A stretch of 64,000 nt of DNA from Polytrichum commune (Eukaryota; Streptophyta; Polytrichopsida; Polytrichales; Polytrichaceae): the NCBI GenBank assembly GCA_950295325.1, contig OX485808.1, forward strand, positions 23,582,527 to 23,646,526, written 5' to 3'. The position numbers and the translations under genes are program-made. The notes under the pieces were generated by a model. The model made no database searches. It was not told where the DNA came from and saw only the letters and a list, made by a program, of their open reading frames with translations. Position 1 is the stretch's first letter, and each line of letters begins with the position of its first letter. Below, piece by piece: positions 12,298-24,999 of the stretch.

Positions 12298-13452
12298 TAG
12301 GATATGGGTGTTTGGTGGTATTTTTTGTTTTTAGGATCATTTGGGTCCATTTACTATGCAAATTTTTTCAGATTAGGTCAAAATTGCCCTATTATCAAGT
12401 GAGCTAGAATGGTACTGACCAAATACATAGATTCTCACACCTTGACATGCCCACCAAACACCGAGAAAAGAGAAAGAGAGCTGGGCTTTTCTTGAGCCGT
12501 TCTATGCTTACTATCAAGCTTAGTCCGTTCTTATAACATCCTCTTATTCAGAGGCCAAATCATTCTTCAACATATCAATGTACCTTTTTTGAAAATCTGG
12601 GAGGGTGGGTGGGAGCAAGCTTCATGACCCAACTATTTGCAAAGCTACCCTCTTACCATAGTCATTGTCTCTACACTGCTTGCATCTAAGAAAGTGTTAT
12701 GATCTGAAAGTAGTCTATACAACTCACAGTGTAACTTTTCATTTCACTCTTGTAGAAAAACTTCTTTACACATCCATATCAAGTTCAGAAAGGTAAGAGA
12801 CAAACTCAACAAATACTTCAAAGTTCTACCAAAAATCAGATTATGTTATGCGTTCCTCATACCATTGGAATACATACGCATAAGTATAATCATAATGCAC
12901 ATACTATTTTTGATCTAAGATACTATGCAAAACCTAAATATGTCGTCAAGTTTGTGAAGGGTCCGCCTCACCTGTGCCCATGCCACCAACCAAATCCAAA
13001 GAGAGGGTTAGTAACGTACACGAGGTGAATAGCAGCGGAAACCCAATTGTTATCTATGTCACACAATTTTGTACAACTTGAAAATACATTTTGCATCATT
13101 GAATACACATATTGTCATAGAGTATTCTACCTGTTCCTTAGCCATTTGAACCTTGTGCAGTCGAAAAGAGAGGTAAATTACACACCCTCTCCACAAGACT
13201 AAGTTTGCACAACTTGCACTAATCCTGTAAGTTACTAAGGGTAAACTGCCATATGCGGTTTAACCTGCGAAAGGAGGCTCTCTTGGCCTCTTACTCTTAA
13301 TATAGGATTAGGTAAATGTTTGTGTCCATTGATGTGAAACCCACGATCTATGGTTGATATTCGTTAGGTAACACTGGCTTAACCCTAAAAGGTTCTTACC
13401 CTAGGGTTAGATAAAGTTACCAAGCATGTTCATTTGTGGACAAGGAATAATC

Positions 13453-13457
<5 letters not shown>
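12298..13457. other. Unassigned intergenic sequence
   Basis: No gene or repeat can be assigned. Short frames are not domain-bearing. Confidence 0.4.

Positions 13458-13500
<43 letters not shown>
13458..13500. repeat. (GA)n microsatellite
   Basis: About 21 uninterrupted AG dinucleotides. It is the longest pure dinucleotide run in the window. Confidence 0.98.
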
Positions 13501-13501
<1 letters not shown>

Positions 13502-13649
13502 GTTAACTAAAGATCAGCGTGATTGAAATGCCCGTTCGACCCACCCTTGATATTATACCCTCTGGGCATAATAACAGTGGTGCATGACTACTAACCCTTC
13601 TCAGGGTGGGCACTATAGTAACCATGATAACCAGGTGACCATGGAAACT

Positions 13650-15945
13650 TAGCGGTTGGGTGATCTTTGCATTGGTGGTGTTAGCATGGTTGCGATGTTA
13701 GTAAGGGTATGTATTTTGTGTTCCTTCGTTTGGTCGCCGGGTCATGGACTACTCGGTGGTTCATTAAATGAGGGGGTTAGTAGCATATGTTTGGTGGTTT
13801 GGGTTTTAATTTTGGATGGTCTCATATGGGCATTGTATTCTGGTGTAAGTGACTTGGCATGTGCTATGTGATTTTGCTTAATATGAAAGTATGGCCCACA
13901 ACCCTTATCTTGGGTTGGAATGATTCCTTAGATTTCGTTGGCATTTAATCTTTTCTTTTCATCCCAATTATTGATTTGTTGACGGGTATTTGGGGTTATT
14001 ATGGTGGTTGTGTGTCTATTGGTAGTGGCTTGTTGTTTTCTATTCTCCTTTTGTGTAGGATTATGGACATAGCATATTGTATGGCAATAACATTAATTTC
14101 CTCAAATGTGTGTTTGATGTTTATCTTAGGGATTTTTAAATATTATTTCAATACTTTTCATAGAAGGGGTATGTGTGGCTGCCCTAGCACCAACCGTGAT
14201 GACTATTAGTGGGTCTATCTTCCAACCTCTATTGATAATATCATTTATTATTGGTTTATATTTATTTTTCTTCTGTTTTTATGGTTATAGTATCATATGG
14301 TATTATGTCATTACAGTATGTGAATTCCTTGAATTGATATTGTTAGGTTCTCATTTGGTTATGTCGGTGTTGGGGATTGGTACGGTACTCCTTTCACACA
14401 TAAGAGGACATGTTTGAACATGGCATTGCAATGACAACTTTGTTGGCTGCACATGCAAGGCAGTAGCTATGGAGGGACTGTGTTTTCTGGTGGGTTATTA
14501 TTGTATGTGCCTGCATTCATGAGAACATAACATCTTGACTTTTTTTATGCCACTATAAGTTTTCTTAATTCCCATACTGCCTTATTATGTCTTTTGGTTC
14601 GGAGGGCATGTATGTGGTGTTGTTTGCACTTTAGAAGTACGTGTAGCCATGTGTCGGGGGTCTAGGGAGTTACATATGGGGCATGTGATTGACAGGAAGG
14701 CTTCCCTACCGAAGAACAATTGTGTCCTAGCATTCCCCATGTATTGGCCATGTCTTAGTTTTAGAAGACATGTTTTTTGAGAGTCCGTAATGTTTTTGTT
14801 CGTCCAAAATTTATTTGATAATTCATTATCTATTTTCTCATTGGCTATCCATTTATCTATGTTGGGGGTGCAGTATGGGGATTAATTCTAGATTTATATT
14901 TTTATCGTATTTTGTAAGATGTTTTTCAAGGAATCTAATAGGTCCTTTGTCCGGGGGTTGAGTCCATTGATGGCCATTTATCTCTTTGGTAGTAGTATGG
15001 AGTTGAGTGGGCAAATTCATGTGGTTTTAAGGCATTGAGGTGTTCCTTAGATGTACCTTCTTTAGCAAGTGTGTCGGCTTCTTCATTTCCCGTGATGTTT
15101 GCATGTGCTCTTACTTTATATAGTGTTGTGGGTTGGGTTCTTTGTATAAGGAAGTTAACAATTTCTTCTAAAATGGTTTTATCTGGGTGGTTGTTATGTA
15201 GTGTGGGGTGTTTTATTTGGATTTTTTTTAATCACATATAGGCCATTGAGGCAGTTTGTGAAGATATGTGCAGGTTCATTTGGGAAGTTTTTATTTATTA
15301 TTGTGAGGTCGTGGTGTATGGCCATTAATTCTGCTTTAAAAATATTTTGTAGGCCTAGCAGTCTCATTGCAAGTTTGATATTTTTTTCTTGGTTGTATAT
15401 GCCATAATCAACTTCTTCCCTTAGCCAAATATCTCCTACTTTTTTTGGAAGGTTGAAGGATCCGTCCGTGTAGAAGCAATATTGACAGGGAGAGAATTAA
15501 GGGGTGTTTCGTTCTCATAATTTGGGATTGGTGGAATTGTGTTATGATAGTGTATGTTTTGGCTTGAGTAGGTGAGGACATTCCATTTTTTTCTTATGTT
15601 AACTTCTATATTTTGTGGGGTAGGAGGGGCAATTTGTGTGGTTATGCGTGTTATGTTAAGGTTATTGCATATGTTTTTTTTATTGTGTCCATTTGTTCAA
15701 TGGTACCGATGTTATTATGTCGGTGGTGTATGCATAGGATTCTTATAGCAAGTGTTTCTATTTGTGGTTCACTGAGTTCTGGTGGTTTAGTTGGTTCTTC
15801 GTATTTAGTGGTATCTGTTGGTATATGAGTGATTACATGTGTGTCTGAGAAGGGGCCTATGTACGGGGTGAGATTTTGATACCACTTTAAATATGGGATG
15901 GTGAGTATTGTGATGGTGTCTGGGTTGTGTTTAGCTGCTAAACAT
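13650..15945 (-). pseudogene. LINE ORF remnant, copy b: RNase H plus C-terminal cysteine/GW domain
   Basis: Reading the minus strand from 15945 downward across several frames gives a decayed LINE polypeptide. A linker (LTIPYLKWYQNLTPYIGPFS) comes first. RNase H follows, with YTDGS (about 15460-15475), KAELMAI, FTNCLNGLY and a well-kept GNEEADTLAKEGT (about 15045-15095). Next come a Cys/His segment with CPIC, then CMCSQQSCHC (about 14430-14458), QFKEFTYCND (about 14310-14335), KNKYKPII and GWKIDPLIVIT. RNase H after a reverse transcriptase is known from I/Tad-type and some L1-type LINEs. The reverse transcriptase itself is missing, as in 5'-truncated copies. Stops and frame changes make it a pseudogene. 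The third acidic residue of RNase H (FTD in the family) reads FTN. The short plus-strand frames here are shadows. Confidence 0.8.
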
Positions 15946-15989
15946 CACATTTAACTAGTATTGCAATTTAACTAGTATTTAACTAGTAA

Positions 15990-16095
15990 CTGCTACCCAT
16001 AAGTAGGTTTTTTGATATCATTATTGATGTTGATTATTGAAACCACGCATTTACCTATATACTGGTCCAACATAGGTTTTATCTATTATTTGATT
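15990..16095 (+). repeat. Dispersed repeat family J, copy 1
   Basis: GTAGGTTTTTTGATATCATT, then GTTGATTATTGA and GTCCAACATAGG, align with 50663-50755. Non-coding. The class is unknown; it could be part of an old LTR. Confidence 0.5.
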
Positions 16096-17943
16096 TAATA
16101 CTATTACTTTCCATCCCGAATTCCATGAACAATACATACTTATTAGTAGTAAACAAACCCAAAAAACCCTTTCACCTCCAATGAGAAAACACACCCACAA
16201 CAAAATACATCGACCATGCTCTCATCCTTTACATATGATTATGTTCTTTGTAAGGTATCAAAACCGATATTTTGAGAAGGCAAGTTTTGAGAGTCCAAGT
16301 TCGCTTTTCAACTCCAAACTTTGAAAATAAGTAAAACCGGAAGCATATAAGGTAGGGAAAAAAATGGCAAATGACCGCTATAGGTGCACTAGACTAGGGG
16401 CAGAATGATTCTTGGGGGGAGGACTTTTCATACCATGTATGAACTAACATGAGTGTAAGAAGGGGTATTATTTGAGGTAGTAGTATACATAATGAAGAGG
16501 TATTATTTTTCTCTGGTGTGTACATTTAAAGCTAGTAAGAATGATGAAGTAAAGGTAGATGTACACATGGGGCCCTAGGGTTTAGAGGAAAATATGACGA
16601 TAGATGTTTTATCCAATTCACGTTTTCATCCATTGTTGTGATATGGTAATGGTCCTCAATGACTACCTTGTTCATTCTTGTTGGGGTTTTGCATTGAATT
16701 TCTAGGTTTCTACAAACTAGAGCCTCTTGGAGTGCTTGATATGGGCTCCCTTTAGTTTTGCTCTCTAGATTGCGGCTAAGTTAATGTGGTCTTGTCTTTG
16801 TGTGCTTGATGCAATTGTTGCATTACATGCCATGCACGAAAAAATGTTCAACAAATTTCTCATTGGGAAGTAAAAATGGATTTCATTTGTAACAAATACT
16901 TATTTAATTCAAGATTTATATTTTGTATATGTGGTGGAGGCATTTATTATATTACATTGAAAAGCTCAATATAAATACATGAGTCCATTTCCTAGGATGC
17001 CATTGATGTGTATACATTTTTATTTTTATTTTTCTCTGTGAACTTCTCGTATACATGAGGTTTAAATTCATAGCAATCCACGCATGTTATTTAGGCTTCC
17101 AATGAAAAGTCCATCCCCTAGGGAACGATTCTTGTGTGGACCCAAAAAGGATGCAGTGCTAGGTAGGATTTGTTGGATAGGTGTTATTTCACACCACTTG
17201 CGTTCACTTTTGAGTGTCATTGAGTCAATTGTTTTGCATGCATTCATATGCAAAGTAGGATATTTTGATGCTCAAATTAGCAAGACTCTGCCATACAGTA
17301 GGGGGGTTTATGTTACTTGCCTCTTTAGGAAAATGTAACTTATCATTAACATGGAATACAATTATGAAACAACTTGCATTCGTCATCATTTCCTCTACTC
17401 CATCATCTGAAAACTCTTGCACAAATTTCAAGCCACTCTATTTGACCGAACCACCTTGTTTTCACCTTTTTCTTATTTCTACCTTAAGAGAGAATGGTCA
17501 TTGTGACACATAGGATTGAGCTTCAACTGCAAATGTCAAGAAGGGCCTAATGGGATTTTGGAGACAGGAAATATGAGAATTTGGTATTTATGACTTTTTC
17601 CTCACTCATTCCTTTAGTAGTTAACCACATTGAAGTATTTTGATTCTTCTAGCAAAATTGTTATATTAGACAATTAGTCAAAATTAGGGTGCGGATACAA
17701 TCAAGTATGTGAAGGACTCAAACGAATGACATATTAAATGCAATATTGGACATCTTAGCTACCATCTCTACAAGTCAAGATTGTTATGTCTTTTTCTTTT
17801 CATGTTTTGGAAATACATTGTATACAAGTTAGAGTCGCTTCAGACTATGGCCATCCAAGTCAAGAGGTTGTGGGATTGAATGACCAGACTTTGTTGAGAG
17901 TCCAAAGAAATGGGCTGAACATAGTTAAGAAATTATAGGAATT
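16096..17943. other. Unassigned intergenic sequence
   Basis: Short frames at 17068-17513 overlap on both strands and show no domain. Nothing else is assigned. Confidence 0.4.
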
Positions 17944-18330
17944 GGAGCCTTTGGCCGGGCATAGTGTGAAGCCTCCAGAGGCCAAGCCCAAAGTCCAAAG
18001 GAAGAAGGAGCATCCCACTTTATTCCATGTCCAGAACAACCCCTCCAATCTATCGGCCAAGATCTTGCCAATTTTTGATATTTTTAATGAAAGAAAATCG
18101 ACAACCTTTTGACCAGAGTTTGGGTTTCCATTCCTATCTAGCCCAAACTTCCTTTGAGAGCTTGTCGCCTTGGTCAAAAAGTACTGCCATGTAGGCATTT
18201 TGAAGAGCGATGGCCTTTGGACTTTGACCTCTAGTGTGAAGGGTCGAGAGGCCAAATTCCTTGTTTCTTGCAATCTGATTGGTGGAAATCGACGGCCTCT
18301 TGACCATAAGTGTGAAGCGGCCCTTCGACT
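17944..18330. repeat. Family K repeat with inverted AGTGTGAAGC/GGCC motifs
   Basis: The segment holds several related words: CATAGTGTGAAGCCTCC with AGAGGCC, CTAGTGTGAAGGGTCGAGAGG, and CATAAGTGTGAAGCGGCCCT. Similar words occur at 59010-59437. CAAAGTCCAAAGG on one side pairs with CCTTTGGACTTTG on the other. The 197-codon minus-strand frame (17860-18453) crosses this repeat and has no recognisable domain, so I do not call it a gene. Confidence 0.45.
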
Positions 18331-19124
18331 AGACTCTAGAGCCTTGGGAGTTGGTCCACACAATTTGATTATGTAAGACCTTGCTATGAATTGTTTATGG
18401 GATTTCATAATCAAAATCTTACACATAGTTTTTTTTTTGACATGTCGTGTCAATTTGAATAGGATATTTAAATCTACAGTAGCAATGCATGGCTAAGTAT
18501 TTGACAAATGACTGCCTCTCCTTAAAGCAAGCACATGGTTGCCATTGTGCACCACTTAAACATAATTCTCTTGAAATCACCTTTGGTTGTTTCAAATGAT
18601 CCTATTTCTTCATATCTTGATTTTTTTTTTTCGCACAAATAAAGCTCCATCCATGGACATTGAGACTGTCTTCTCACTCTTAATCATTTGGACACAATGA
18701 CCATTCAAAGAACAACTTGTGTTTCATTTAATTGTCTTTAGTTTTCCCCCTCAATTATTACTTTCATGAAGTGAGTTCTTTGGGCGCTCGTCTGCATGCA
18801 ATCAATTAATGTTGGGTTATAATCTAGAGATTGGTTACCTCTTGACAATTCTAGCGATTGTTAAATATTCAATCTTCTCAATCAAAGGTGATAGTGTAAG
18901 AGCTATTGTCATAACATGAAATAATATAAGATGTTATCCAGAAAAAGATTGAGCTTGGAAGGTAATGTATGAGTTGTTTATCCGGAATCACCTACTAGAA
19001 GAAATTTCTGATTGTAAAATTGACCATTCATTGTGATTGAGGTGTCCTCGGCTAGCTTTAGTTCAAGAGGAGGCGACTCAACATTGAACAACTGGACTAT
19101 AATCAATTGTACTAACACATTTGA
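18331..19124. other. Unassigned intergenic sequence
   Basis: No gene or repeat recognised. Confidence 0.4.
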
Positions 19125-19524
19125 CATAACATTATTCAGTTGCATGGTTGTGTTCCAATTTTATATTTAGCATCTGCCATGGGGTTTCACTATCTTACTT
19201 TTATGGGAAGAAACTTAAAAAATAAGAAGAAATTGACGCCGGTATGAATAACGAATAGTACCAGTTCGAATAGTAAGAATATTGTGAACAACGTCGGTAA
19301 TTTCAATGATAGTTCTATTATTGATGATGATTCTAGGAAACAATACCAGGACGAACAATAATTCCTACGCATAGTGCCAGAGTATAACTCCACCCAAATT
19401 TCCAGGTTTTGCCTTAATGTATGGATATTGAATGAATATTTGCGGTTTGTTTGAGGGGTTCATGAAATATAATTGACATATTCCAGGGTCATGGAACCAA
19501 CCCACATGGTTGAATAATGTTATG
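19125..19524. mobile_element. Family F MITE, copy 2
   Basis: The left end CATAACATTATTCAGTTGC and the right end, inverse CATAACATTATTCAACCATG, are in inverted orientation and 400 bp apart. Both are followed inward by GTTCC-type sequence as in other F copies. The interior is not coding. Confidence 0.68.
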
Positions 19525-19567
19525 GAAATGTCACAGCTAGGGCAAGGTACAATAATGGATGCACTTT

Positions 19568-19830
19568 AGGGTCTGAGATGACCCTAAACTACCGGGTGTT
19601 AGTGGAGAGGTACTCATTTCCGAATGGAGTGGTTAGCGGTTTGTTTCCCGCTGTGAAATCTTCTCTCTACTTGACAAAAAAAGACTAGCTAGGTAGGTAG
19701 GAAGCCAAGAGCCCACCCACCACAAGGTAGGCAGTACACCCCACCGTGCACCAAGAGGATTCTTCTGCATGATAGGGCCAACAGGCTCAAATTCATGTCG
19801 GATTGCTTGACGTTGGTTATTTTTTGATTT
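19568..19830 (+). mobile_element. tRNA-derived SINE, copy 1
   Basis: The head AGGGTCTGAGATGACC, the promoter A-box-like TTAGTGGAGAGG, a degenerate B box (GGTTTGTTTCC) and the shared CTTCTCTCTACTTGA align with the SINEs at 51493 and 45079. The body matches the 51493 copy to the T-rich tail (GTTGGTTATTTTTT). The inferred transcript is polymerase III, since both internal promoter boxes are in the right order and spacing. No clean target duplication. Confidence 0.78.
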
Positions 19831-20444
19831 ATCTGGGAACCAATGGCAAGACTATGCGATGCCGGATTGCATATACTCGTGTGACTTGTTATTCTTGGAC
19901 GGTCATGATAGGTATGTGTGCCTTATGTGGTCACTCTTCTTAAACCGACACCTATACTTGAGTGGAGGATGATTGAGCTTATACTTACAAATAGGCACAA
20001 AAAAATAAGTGTGTCACAATGAGATTAAAGTATGTGGTTGACGTGTTTTGAACCATTCTAGATGCATTAGTAATTTCAATAGGAAAGGCTATGTAGTCAA
20101 ATAAAGAGAAAGAGAATATTCAATATGACCTCTTACAATTCATGCAAATTATCAATTCTAGAACTTGAATTGACAATCCTTGTGATTCATTGCAAATGCT
20201 AACCGGATGAGACAATGTCCGAATCCAAAGGGCCATAATTGCTTGAAGATTTCAAAGTGACTTTGTCAATCAATGCAATTGCTAACTGGATAAGCCAATT
20301 CTTCATCCAATCCAACGGCTAAAATCGCTTGAAGAGTTGGAAGTGCCACAATTGAACCACATAAGTAAGCGGATAGTATTCAGCTACTGACGCTAAACAA
20401 ACGCAGGTCTCTACTTAAGTGGTGTATGGTACGGTGTGGATTTT

Positions 20445-20700
20445 TGTGAATTTAGGAACACACATCAAAAAAACACGTGTTTGAAAGAGATTGGAGTATG
20501 TGTTCAAACTTTGTCAATCATTCTAACCTCAACAATCAACATAATTGAGAAAACTTACATGATCATCCAATTAGAAAAATAACCTTTCACTTTGACAACG
20601 AACACCATGTTCATTTGAGCTCCAGCAAATAACGAGGACAACGACTTCGAACGCGATACAAATTTGCTCATCATCTCACACTCATTGTGTATCTCATATC
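20445..20700 (-). repeat. Dispersed repeat family E, copy 2
   Basis: ACACGTGTTTGAAAGAGATT at the start and TTGCTCATCATCTCACAC at the end align with 42360-42597 (ACATGTTTTAAAGAGGTT ... TTGCTAATCATCTCACAC). Non-coding. Confidence 0.5.
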
Positions 20701-20892
20701 CTATGAGAAGTGAGCATGAAACTAAAAAATATCCGTTTAAGGCATGCTTGCCTCACTCTTACTAGCCGGAAGAGCAAAGGAGAAGCACACGAGTGAGTCC
20801 TTCCACATGTAAATTTTGCACTTGTAGTTTGTGTTGTGGCGAAAAGTGTTCACTGAGTTGCTTGTGGACACGTCAGTTGGGTTATGTAGTTC

Positions 20893-21140
20893 AGTTCAAT
20901 GAACAGGGAGCACCAACTGCTAGTTACAGATGAACCAGTTGAGCTCGACAAAGAATCGGTTGAAGTTCAAGACTTCCATTCAGAAAAATCACCAACCATT
21001 CTCGAGGAATCTATAGAATAGGCCTCAAGATTCATAAAGTTATCCGAACGATCGCAACATGTAACCGGTTGCACTTGGAAACACTCGGATTTTAACCGAC
21101 CATGCCCCGAAATCTTCCGGGACACCGGTTCAATAGACTT
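20893..21140 (+). repeat. Dispersed repeat family M, copy 1
   Basis: TCAATGAACAGGGAGCA, CTAGTTACAGATGAACCAG, CGGTTGAAGTTCAAGACTT and TGGAAACACTCGGAT align in order with the reverse complement of 45948-46164. It contains several ACCGGTT words. No class assigned. Confidence 0.6.
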
Positions 21141-21461
21141 CAACAACCGGTCTTTATTTATTTCTTGATTTCCCCACAGCTTGCGCTAGTTCACCCGAGG
21201 TCCATTCTTGCAATTAATGTTTCAATTTATGCCCACCTAATTTTATTGGATTTTCAAAAAAATCAAAAAACACTAACAAAAACAAGTCCTCGTGGTCATA
21301 CTTCAAAAGCATTCCACTACTCATGCGGTTCATGCACTACTCCTCCTCCTCCTCCTCCTCCTCCTACTAAGCTTACTACTACTTGGGTGAGTCGACTGCA
21401 AAAAGTTTGCATTATAGTTTACGTTAGTGACGTCACGCACGTCCCCCGTGACCAACAATGA
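21102..21461 (+). other. 119-codon open frame with a proline run; probably not a gene
   Basis: The frame opens with ATG at 21102 and includes eight prolines made by a (TCC)n microsatellite at 21340-21364. No domain, signal peptide or membrane segment is recognised, and its 5' part overlaps repeat M. A minus-strand frame made of the same repeat (poly-arginine) confirms that low complexity keeps both frames open. Likely a chance frame. Confidence 0.2.
21340..21364. repeat. (TCC)n microsatellite
   Basis: About eight trinucleotide units. Confidence 0.95.
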
Positions 21462-21464
21462 TGC

Positions 21465-23103
21465 AAGCTTCGTCTGCATCAAGGAGAAAACCATTACTTC
21501 TACTTGCAAAGCAAACCACCATTTGATCACATGGGGCCATCGAAGTTCGGTCGTATTTTATGCAGGTTACTTAGAGCCTTTTAGTCGCCTCAGAAGTGCC
21601 CGGAAACAAGGAAGCGATTACTACTACAAATCAAGGCGTCCATGAATTTGGTCACATTTGGTGCACGATATTGGAAGCTTTTGGTCTCCTCACACGTGGA
21701 CGGAATTTTGATTGCACATTGCGGAAGGCAACTTAGTCGTCACTAGATTCGGTTGTTCAAGGCCACCTTCGAAATTGCCGGTCAATCTTGACCTTTCACT
21801 TCCACATTACATCAAAATGTATTCCATGTTTCATCACCTTGGACCTAACGTATATGCTACCAACACATGAGCTCTCGGCAATCATCTTGCGTCATTGGAG
21901 GGAATATGCAAATCTACCACTTTGATGAATCGACAAGTTTGAAGACTCCCACCACTAGGAGCTCTGTTGTATGTGAGTTTGGGGCGTAGGGAAATTGTGC
22001 ACTAGTGGCCTCTATGAGTGAAAGAAATGGTGGCGACGCAGGAAGGGACAACTTCATGGCATTTTTTGTTGCAGTCAAAATAGGGTAGTGGTCTACTTGA
22101 TTGTGTTAGCAAGTGACGAATGTCGTCATCTCCTTCGTCGTAATGGCACTAGCTGGGACCCGAGCATACGATCTAATATCCCGGATGAACCCAACCCTGT
22201 ATGCCCATGCCCATAACCCGCCAATGCCCCCATGAAGTCGCTTTCAGAAGAGGAAAATGGCATTTTTTAATTTAATTTTTCCTTTTCTTATTAAGTGATT
22301 TGTCCTACGTTGTCTTATTGCCCATGCCATGTCGCCACCTCCTCCTAGTTCCCCCCTTTAAGTCCACCTTTTGCACTCATAGCCCCCCACCTTTCCTCCT
22401 CTTTCTTTTGTCACATGTTCGTATCAGGAAAGAATTTTCCAAATGCAGCTCTTTTTTCTTTATAAAGATGATTGCACATGTCTTCATCTTTCGTAAACTC
22501 CCACCACCACCAGCTCTATTATAGACGATGACGTAGGTCCATCACCCATTATCACATATGCTTGTAGAATTATGTGAGCTTATAATGGACACTTTCCTCG
22601 AACAAACACCAACCTACAATTCTCCTAGATTTGCATTGTCAAATGAATAGACACCCTATATTTTAGACGAAGCTAATGACCATGTGACAATCAATGTCCA
22701 TTTTGGGTTCACGCACCTCACAACAAAGTCCAACGCTCATCATCATGTTTTAGGAACATTGACCTCCATGTAACGTGGGTAGGTATACAATCATGAAAGA
22801 AGAAGAACTTGACTAAGCAATAAATCCACACCCTTTCAAGAGCTTTAGGGGATGTTGCATCACCAATGACCACATTTGGAATGTCATTTATTATAGGTAG
22901 TTTTCAAAGGATTTATGAGCTTATTCTATCTCCAAAGTGGGAAACATCTCTCATTCAAGCCAACCCCTGATTGCCGTCATCTCTTTCTAAAGGAGTAGCT
23001 TCTCCTAGGAACACACACATGGGTGGGAAAAGGGTTGACAAATCATAAACTCAATGGCGTAAACTACACATAGTAGCAACATGATGCCATAAATAGTAGA
23101 TTA
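21465..23103. other. Unassigned intergenic sequence
   Basis: Slightly GC-richer than its surroundings, especially 21.4-22.2 kb. Short frames without domains. No gene or repeat could be supported. Confidence 0.35.
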
Positions 23104-23300
23104 CACTACAACAAAACACGTTTTTCTTGACTGGGTTTTCCTACTTCTACAAGTGAGAAAACGCGGACTTCACTGCCATTAAAAAGTAACTAGTCACTTC
23201 AGACAAGCAGTGAAGTAATGTAGGTGTAGTAATTTAAACTTCACTGCCATTGGGAACATGTCCAATGGGAATGTCACCGTCTTCACTACACCTCATCAAT
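23104..23300 (+). mobile_element. Possible CACTA-type end
   Basis: It starts CACTACAACAAAACACG, a typical plant CACTA tip. The words CTTCACTGCCATT and GTGAAG repeat in the next 180 bp, as in subterminal repeats. No opposite end was found, so this is an end fragment at best. Confidence 0.4.
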
Positions 23301-24172
23301 ATAAGTAAGATATGACACACTTCCATCTGACTAAGCCTAGTGATATCCTGGCACTAGCACCAGTCATAAATGATGTCTAGGAAAATTTGCACTTCACGAC
23401 ACAAAGTCACATCATGTGCAATGCATAGATATACCAACCAAAGTGGTCCTAGTGCGGACACGGTTGTGATATTCTTACTAACAACCAAATCCACTCTCCA
23501 AGTTGAGCATGGAGGCGGACAAAGTGTACATGCGGCCCTTTTCCTTTCCTTTCTGGGGTTGGCTCATAACTTCCCACAAGCTGGTTCCCGGTCTCTCTCT
23601 CTCTCTCTCAACATCTCTTGTTTCTTAAACTATCTGGGCAGTACGATCACACAGCTTTGTAAGTAATAACAGACATGTGTGTGTAAGTGCTTGGCTTTGG
23701 AAGTTGTCGCACTTTATTCTTTTGCAGTCAAGTGTGTTAGCTTTAATTCGTACCCGGACAAGGTGATGGCTATGGGGATGGACAATACGTGTCCATTCGA
23801 CACATATTTGAGTTGCATCGTGCATGACCACAATTGGTACATGGCAGATAATGGAGGTCCATGTCATATGCTAAATATAGAATGGGAACACAACCGTGCA
23901 ATCGAATAATAATGTTGTGTTGTGTCGTGACAAACCTGTCCCTATGGACTCTATGGAGCGAGTGGGGTGGAACACCCAACTACTCAGGTGCTTCTCGTCG
24001 TAGTGGTACCCCATAGTCGTCCAAATCCCATCCTTCTTGGTTTGATAGCACCTAATCCCGTTCTGTGAGCAGTGTAGGAAACGCCCACACACCTATTCCT
24101 CTTCCCTAGGTGAGTAGTTTGTACCCTTCCCCCTCCGCGACACACATAGCATTATCCAGTTACGGCCGTAGG
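23301..24172. other. Unassigned intergenic sequence
   Basis: Overlapping short frames on both strands (23370-24092) with no domain; a short CT-rich run at about 23594-23609. No gene supported. Confidence 0.35.
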
Positions 24173-24510
24173 CATAGCATTATTCAACTATTGTTGGGGC
24201 GTTCCATTCTAATAGTGTCAACGACACTACTTGATCCAAGTTTATTGGGCTAAATTTACTCTCGTGAGAGAATAAACTCAGTGTGGTTCCTGAATGCTCT
24301 TTAACATATTCCCGGACCCACCCACCCTCCATACTCAATTGGATAATGCTTTGGGTTGGGTGGGGCCAAGAATAAGTCAAATACTATTTGGAATTATATC
24401 ACAATTATTCTTTCTTACCATCATAATCAACTTAATAAACTTCGGTGAAGCACTAACACTACATACTATTAGAATAGAATGGTTGTTGATAGCAACTGAA
24501 TAGTGTTATG
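24173..24510. mobile_element. Family F-like MITE, copy 1
   Basis: The left end CATAGCATTATTCAACTATTG and right end, inverse CATAACACTATTCAGTTGC, lie 338 bp apart. A second CATAGCATTATCCAGTT lies just outside the left end (about 24145), so the left tip looks duplicated. Non-coding. Confidence 0.6.
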
Positions 24511-24999
24511 AACTTGCTCCATCCTTAGCATGTACCATTTCGTCTGTATTAAAAACCCCTAATCAAATCTTGGCATTCCATTTGAGGTTGTTTATTGAGG
24601 ATTAGGATTGGTGAGGGTGGGGATAACGAGTCATGGCTCGTTGGCGCCTTAAGTTCCTCTACCCCATGGCTAGATTGCTCAAAAAAACCTCCACCTTTGC
24701 CCCAATTCCCAGGTTACCATTTGGCTCTACCATCACCCACAGGTTTCAGACACCCTATGAACACAAGGATTTTTCACTACATATCTCAATTCTTAGTGTT
24801 TTATCCAAAAATAAATAAAATGCTTTTAAATGTCAGGAAAATCATAATCAATGTATAGATTATATTTTTGTACATAAATAATTTATTATGTTGACAATTA
24901 GTCAAACTTAGAAACACCTTACGGCAATAAAAACCAAGTAACCAGCTCGGTCACTAGACAAGCCATGAACTTCTCACAATACTACTCCCCACACAACAA

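Noticed and set aside
13656-15828. Hydrophobic plus-strand ORFs that look like small membrane proteins
   Set aside because: They are antisense shadows of the minus-strand LINE remnant. T/G-rich antisense of a Pro/Thr/Asn-rich protein gives Val/Leu/Phe-rich frames.
17860-18453. Longest open frame in the window (197 codons, minus strand) as a gene
   Set aside because: It lies across a family K repeat with inverted motifs, has no recognisable domain, and its sequence changes character along its length.
21102-21461. Proline-rich protein gene
   Set aside because: The proline run is a (TCC)n microsatellite, the opposite strand is open too, and the start lies in a dispersed repeat.
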